Below, one piece after another: positions 6,051 to 9,336 of a stretch of 9,336 bases of DNA. Position 1 is the stretch's first letter. Every line of letters begins with the position of its first letter. Origin of the DNA: Fimbriimonadaceae bacterium (GTDB lineage Bacteria > Armatimonadota > Fimbriimonadia > Fimbriimonadales > Fimbriimonadaceae); contig CANFJD010000089.1 in assembly GCA_947447315.1 (NCBI GenBank), forward strand, positions 1 through 9,336, read 5' to 3'. The notes under the pieces are model-generated. The model was not told the origin of the DNA, did not search any database, and saw nothing but the letters and a program-made list of their open reading frames with translations. Made by a program: the position numbers and the translations under genes.

Positions 6051-7517
6051 TTACTTGGTCCCCATGAGGGCCGGTTGCGTTTGGCCGGCTTGCGGCAGGG
6101 AAGGAATACGGGTCATCTTTTTGCGGAGTCGCCCAGGAATCGGGATTGGATAGTTGTTGCTGAAACAGGCGTCGCAAAATCCGCGATCTGGCTTGCCAAC
6201 CGCAAGGTGAGCTTGCTCTAGGCTGAGAAAACCAAGAGAATCGGCACTGATGTGGGCGCAGATTTCGTCATCGGTTTTAAGCGCGGCGATGAGTTTTCGC
6301 CGAACGCTCATATCGATGCCATAGTAGCAGGGCCATTCGATGCGAGGAGCCGTGATTCGGACGTGAACTTCGGTGGCGCCGTAGTCCTTTAGCAGCTTTA
6401 CGATTTCTCCGGTGGTGTTGCCACGAACGATACTGTCATCGACGAGGACGATGCGCTTTCCTTCGATATTGTCTTCGAGCGGAGACAGCTTCATTCTTAC
6501 GCCCAGTTTTCGCATCTCGTCGTCGGGCTCGATGAATGTTCGATGGATATAACGCGACTTCATCATGCCTTCCGCGAACGGGATTCCGCTGGCAAGGCTG
6601 TACCCGAGAGCCGCTGGGATACCGCTATCGGGAACCGGCACGACAAGGTCGGCAATGGCCGGTCGCTCGTAAGCCAGTTGGATCCCCATCTGCTTGCGCG
6701 CGGAGTATAGCGATCGACCATACATTTTGCTGTCGGGTCGGGCGAAATAGATGAATTCGAACAGGCAGAGACTTTCTTTTTGTACCGGGACGATTTGATC
6801 GATTACATAGCCAGTTTCATCGATTGTTACCAGTTGGCCGGGCTCAATCTCTTGCACGAACTTGGCGCCGACCGCGCGGAAGGCGCAGGTTTCGCTGGCG
6901 ATGTAGTAGTCATCTTCGTGCTTTCCGAGTACCAGCGGGCGAACTCCCCACGGGTCCCGAAAGCCAAAAATTTGTTTTGGTGTGATCACCGCGATGCTGT
7001 AGGCGCCAACGCACCGTTCCATCACTTTTTGCACGGCGATGCGCGGCCCTTCATCGATGTGTCGGGCGATAATGCGGGCGATCAGGTGGCTGTCGGAATT
7101 CTCGGACGGATCGAAGGTCTCGCCTTCGGCTTCCAATTCTTCTCGTAACTCGTGGGTGTTGACCAGGTTGCCGTTGTGGGCGATGGCGATTTCGCCGACC
7201 TGAGCAACGCAGTTGATCGGCTGGGCGTTGGCCAAACGAGCACCTCCCGTGGTGCTGTAACGCGTGTGACCAATGGCGAGATGACCCACCAACCGCTTCA
7301 TCTTCTGCTTGGTGAAGATCGTGTTTACAAGACCGCGGCCGATGATTTTATGCAATTTCTCGCCGTCAGACGTGACAATTCCGGCGGTTTCTTGGCCACG
7401 ATGCTGAAGGGCGAAGAGACCGTAGTAGGCGGTAGGGGCGGCGTTGCGGTTCTTAAGATAGGCTCCAAACACGCCACACTTCTCCTGCGGTGCGTCGCAG
7501 GAATTGCTACCGGTCAT
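6051..7517 (-). CDS. purF: Amidophosphoribosyltransferase (glutamine PRPP amidotransferase)
   Basis: PurF makes phosphoribosylamine from PRPP and glutamine, the first committed step of purine synthesis, in the cytoplasm. The 488-residue protein has an N-terminal Ntn glutaminase domain and a C-terminal phosphoribosyltransferase domain. The expected nucleophile is C14 in KCGVFGAY, so a 13-residue propeptide would be removed, as in the Bacillus subtilis type. The glutaminase region has LQHRGQETAGI (38-48), GHTRYSTTG (83-91) and AHNGNLVN (113-120). The PRPP loop is IVLVDDSIVRGNTT (356-369). Four Cys match the 4Fe-4S ligands of the Bacillus-type enzyme: C251 in SLCLFEFIYFARPDS, C397 in EWPCYYGIDM, and C448 and C451 in FCDAC. 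An iron-sulfur, oxygen-sensitive, self-processed enzyme is therefore likely. The ATG at 7517 lies 6 nt after a TAAACT hexamer. The surE gene follows after 4 nt. Confidence 0.98.
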   Translation of the reverse strand: MTGSNSCDAPQEKCGVFGAYLKNRNAAPTAYYGLFALQHRGQETAGIVTSDGEKLHKIIGRGLVNTIFTKQKMKRLVGHLAIGHTRYSTTGGARLANAQPINCVAQVGEIAIAHNGNLVNTHELREELEAEGETFDPSENSDSHLIARIIARHIDEGPRIAVQKVMERCVGAYSIAVITPKQIFGFRDPWGVRPLVLGKHEDDYYIASETCAFRAVGAKFVQEIEPGQLVTIDETGYVIDQIVPVQKESLCLFEFIYFARPDSKMYGRSLYSARKQMGIQLAYERPAIADLVVPVPDSGIPAALGYSLASGIPFAEGMMKSRYIHRTFIEPDDEMRKLGVRMKLSPLEDNIEGKRIVLVDDSIVRGNTTGEIVKLLKDYGATEVHVRITAPRIEWPCYYGIDMSVRRKLIAALKTDDEICAHISADSLGFLSLEQAHLAVGKPDRGFCDACFSNNYPIPIPGRLRKKMTRIPSLPQAGQTQPALMGTK

Positions 7518-7523
7518 GTTGAA

Positions 7524-7551
7524 AGTTTACCGGTATCCCCATCCCTAACAA
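7524..7551 (-). promoter_or_regulatory. Candidate leaderless promoter of purF-surE
   Basis: On the minus strand, TTGTTA (7551-7546), a 16-nt spacer and TAAACT (7529-7524) form a promoter whose -10 box ends 6 nt before the purF ATG at 7517. The -10 is identical to that of dxr. A transcript starting here would have essentially no leader, so there is no room for a purine riboswitch. Regulation, if any, would be by a protein at the promoter. Confidence 0.55.
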
Positions 7552-7619
7552 ACGGGGGACAATACCGTATTGATTGCCTTTGCCGACACGTTCCGCCCAC
7601 CGTAGACGACGGCGGACGA

Positions 7620-7657
7620 TATAGTGAATGATTACCAGTATTGGTGATTTGACGGAG
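7620..7657 (+). promoter_or_regulatory. Possible -10 box and Shine-Dalgarno of the cyclase-STAND gene
   Basis: TATAGT (7620-7625) resembles a -10 box, though no good -35 is seen at normal distance. GGAG (7654-7657) ends 4 nt before the GTG at 7662 and supports that start. This gene thus looks leadered, unlike its divergent neighbour purF. Apart from these sites and the purF promoter, I see nothing else in the gap 7518-7661. Confidence 0.35.
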
Positions 7658-7661
7658 ACAC

Positions 7662-8540
7662 GTGGTTAACCTTCCTTCCGGCACCGTAACGCTGGTTTTC
7701 ACGGACGTCGTGCGTAGCACGGACGCCTGGGAACGTGAACCCGATGTGATGCGGGCTCGCATTGAACGGCACGATGCAGTAGCTCCGATTATCGTTGCCG
7801 ATCACCACGGCCACGTGGTGAAGGAGCGGGGGGAGGGAGACAGCCTGTTCCTGGTTTTTTCGAATGCCAGCGACGCCGTTTTAGCCGCTATCCAACTGCG
7901 AGAAGGCATTCGCGAGATCGGGCTCGAGATCCGGATATCGATTCATTCGGCAGAGTTGACCGCACGCGATTCGGATTACCGAGGGCCAAGTGTGAATCGT
8001 TGCGCGAGGCTGCGGGCGGCAGCGAATCCAGGACAGATTTTGGTATCTCAGGCGGCAGCAAGCTTGGCTCGAAGAACTCCCGGGGTCATATTCGTCGAAC
8101 ACGGTTCTCACCGGTTGAAGGATCTTCTGACACCGGAGGAAATATTTGAGGCGACCACGGACGGAGTGGCCGGACGAGCGCCCCTGGCGGTTGACTACCA
8201 TCCCAATAATCTGCCGACCCAATTCACTTCGTTTGTGGGGCGAGCGGCGGATCGAGACTCCCTTATTGAACTGTTGGCGCGACACGCCGTGATGACGATT
8301 TCCGGAACCGGAGGCACGGGCAAGACTCGAATGGCGCTCGAGATCGGATCGGTTCAGCTTGATCAGTTTCGCGACGGCGTGTTCTTTGTGGATCTGGTAG
8401 CGAGTAGTGGCCCGGAGGAGGTGGAAGTGGCGTTCGTAGCGGCACTACAGTTGGGGGACGACGGACCGTGGAAGCCGAAGCTCAAAGGAAGGCAGATTCT
8501 CTTGTTAGTAGACAACTGCGAGCACGTATTGGGGCAGTGA
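7662..8540 (+). CDS. Class III nucleotide cyclase fused to NB-ARC/STAND ATPase, 5' part before a frameshift
   Basis: This is the first 292 residues of a large cytoplasmic regulator. Residues 8-130 are a class III adenylate/guanylate cyclase domain: metal Asp D15 in LVFTDVVRST, D60 in GEGDSLF, and N112/R116 of VNRCARLRAA, which stabilise the transition state. The GEGDS form resembles the atypical cyclases fused to ATPase and LuxR domains in mycobacteria. The usual HTGE segment is HSAE (95-98), so activity may be altered. FVGR (191-194) opens the NB-ARC module, with Walker A GTGGTGKT (215-222) and Walker B ILLLVDNCEH (D284). The frame stops at TGA 8538-8540 in mid-domain, four residues after the Walker B block. 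The next frame resumes the same domain at once, so a one-base loss in the GGGG run at 8531-8534 best explains it. The GTG at 7662 is preceded by GGAG. As read here, the product would be a cyclase plus a broken ATPase. Confidence 0.88.
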   Translation: MVNLPSGTVTLVFTDVVRSTDAWEREPDVMRARIERHDAVAPIIVADHHGHVVKERGEGDSLFLVFSNASDAVLAAIQLREGIREIGLEIRISIHSAELTARDSDYRGPSVNRCARLRAAANPGQILVSQAAASLARRTPGVIFVEHGSHRLKDLLTPEEIFEATTDGVAGRAPLAVDYHPNNLPTQFTSFVGRAADRDSLIELLARHAVMTISGTGGTGKTRMALEIGSVQLDQFRDGVFFVDLVASSGPEEVEVAFVAALQLGDDGPWKPKLKGRQILLLVDNCEHVLGQ

Positions 8541-9336
8541 GAAGCCTCGTGCGGGAATTGCTCTTGGCCGCCCCGAGTCTGAAGGTTCTCGCTACCTCAA
8601 GGGAGCCTTTGCGATTGGCCAGCGAGGCGGAGTACCGACTTCGACCGCTTTCGCTACCCGCGGCGGATGCGAATTCGGTGATTGCGGTACTGGAATCGGA
8701 GGCGGCCCAATTACTGCTGGAGCGCACGCAAGCGAAGGCGCCTGAATTCACATTGACCGATGCCAATGCCTCGGACTTCGCGGAGCTTTGTAGGCGAACC
8801 GACGGCGTGCCCCTGGCACTGGAATTAGTTGCCCCCAAACTGCGGATGGAGACTCCAGGCGAACTGGTTGAGCGGTTGATACGCGGATTGCAAGTGAAGA
8901 ATCCGGGAGAACCGGGTCGCCACTATTCGATGGAAGAGAGCATCGAATGGAGTTTCCAGACTCTATCGCCCCAGGAGCAATTAGCGTTTGCTTACCTGGG
9001 GATATTCCGAACCGGGTGGACGGTACGGGCGGCAGTGACGGTACTTTCGGGGCTAGACATCGACGGTTTTGAGGCCGTGGAGCGGCTCTACGACGCATCG
9101 TTAATGATTCGTGAAGAGGGGGTGGCCGGCGAACCACGTTATCGCTACCTAGAGCCGATAAGACCCATCGCGGAGGCGAAACTGCGGGTGAGCGGACAGC
9201 ATGAAGCGGCCTCGGCGCAACTATTCAATTGGGCGGCTGGGTTCGTCGAGCAACTGAATGGCTCGGGAGTGCAGGCGGAGCAACGGGACACGATCTTGCG
9301 GTTTCAGGCGGAGGAAGAGAACCTACGGCGGGCAGC
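8537..9336 (+). CDS. NB-ARC/STAND ATPase continuation after the frameshift, open at right edge
   Basis: This frame stays open from GTG 8537 to the window end (266 codons) and continues the NB-ARC protein one frame off. Family blocks appear in order: KVLATSREPLRLASEAEYRL (16-35), with the sensor TSR, RRTDGVPLALEL (86-97, the GxP motif), then a winged-helix-like region (SMEESIEWSFQTLSPQEQLA, 131-150) and RYRYLEPIRPIAEAKL (201-216). This is the pattern of AfsR/COG3903-type predicted ATPases, usually followed by TPR repeats that would lie past the edge. The GTG overlaps the upstream TGA as GTGA, so reinitiation could make this piece as a separate protein, but it would lack Walker A and B. More likely it is the second half of one gene of at least 558 codons, broken by a base deletion or a sequencing error. 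Confidence 0.8.
   Translation, partial: MRSLVRELLLAAPSLKVLATSREPLRLASEAEYRLRPLSLPAADANSVIAVLESEAAQLLLERTQAKAPEFTLTDANASDFAELCRRTDGVPLALELVAPKLRMETPGELVERLIRGLQVKNPGEPGRHYSMEESIEWSFQTLSPQEQLAFAYLGIFRTGWTVRAAVTVLSGLDIDGFEAVERLYDASLMIREEGVAGEPRYRYLEPIRPIAEAKLRVSGQHEAASAQLFNWAAGFVEQLNGSGVQAEQRDTILRFQAEEENLRRA

Noticed and set aside
7593..7615. CCGCC / GGCGG inverted repeat upstream of the cyclase gene as an operator
   Set aside because: Only 5 bp pair across a 13-nt loop with mismatches inside; expected by chance in GC-rich DNA.
7152..7631. 159-codon plus-strand frame opposite the start of purF
   Set aside because: It is antisense to a clear purF coding region and its product shows no recognisable motif. 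It is a shadow frame.
7518..7661. Purine riboswitch in front of purF
   Set aside because: The -10 box ends 6 nt before the ATG, so there is no leader RNA, and no riboswitch-like helices are visible.

Overview
The window looks like chromosomal DNA from an Armatimonadota-type bacterium, probably close to Fimbriimonadia. This is an inference. It rests on the prepilin-like protein at 2610-3494, whose N-terminus (FTLIELLVVIAIIAILAAIL, then FPVFAQAK) and C-terminal FADSH block match the large families found in Armatimonadota, Planctomycetota and Verrucomicrobiota. A beta-barrel-like protein and a lipoprotein suggest a double-membrane cell. No mobile element, tRNA, rRNA or CRISPR array was seen.

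Layout. 1-1656 (minus): dxr (MEP isoprenoid pathway) followed after 25 nt by an RseP-type M50 intramembrane protease that runs off the left edge. 1724-2416 (minus): a probable outer-membrane barrel with no visible signal peptide. 2522-3761 (plus): a complete unit made of a promoter, a structured leader, the prepilin-like gene, a small lipoprotein gene coupled by a GTGA overlap, and a strong intrinsic terminator. 3813-4610 (plus): a HAD hydrolase that converges, 4 bp apart, on a DUF1648/SdpI-type membrane protein (4615-5250, minus). 5306-7517 (minus): purF and surE, 4 nt apart, linking purine synthesis to nucleotide dephosphorylation. 7662-9336 (plus, divergent from purF): a large regulator with a class III nucleotide cyclase domain fused to an NB-ARC/STAND ATPase. 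It is split by a one-base frameshift at a GGGG run and continues past the right edge.

Regulation. Four unrelated genes (dxr, purF, the DUF1648 gene, the HAD gene) have a -10-like hexamer (TAAACT, TAAACT, TACAAT, TACACT) ending exactly 6-7 nt before the start codon, and none has a convincing Shine-Dalgarno at normal distance. That is the geometry of leaderless mRNAs, so this genome probably uses leaderless transcription widely. The prepilin gene (about 53-nt leader) and the cyclase gene (GGAG) look like exceptions.

I see no clear multi-gene undescribed system. The best leads are the leaderless promoter pattern, the frameshifted cyclase-STAND gene, the prepilin/lipoprotein unit with its leader, and the out-of-frame signal-like peptide before the barrel gene.
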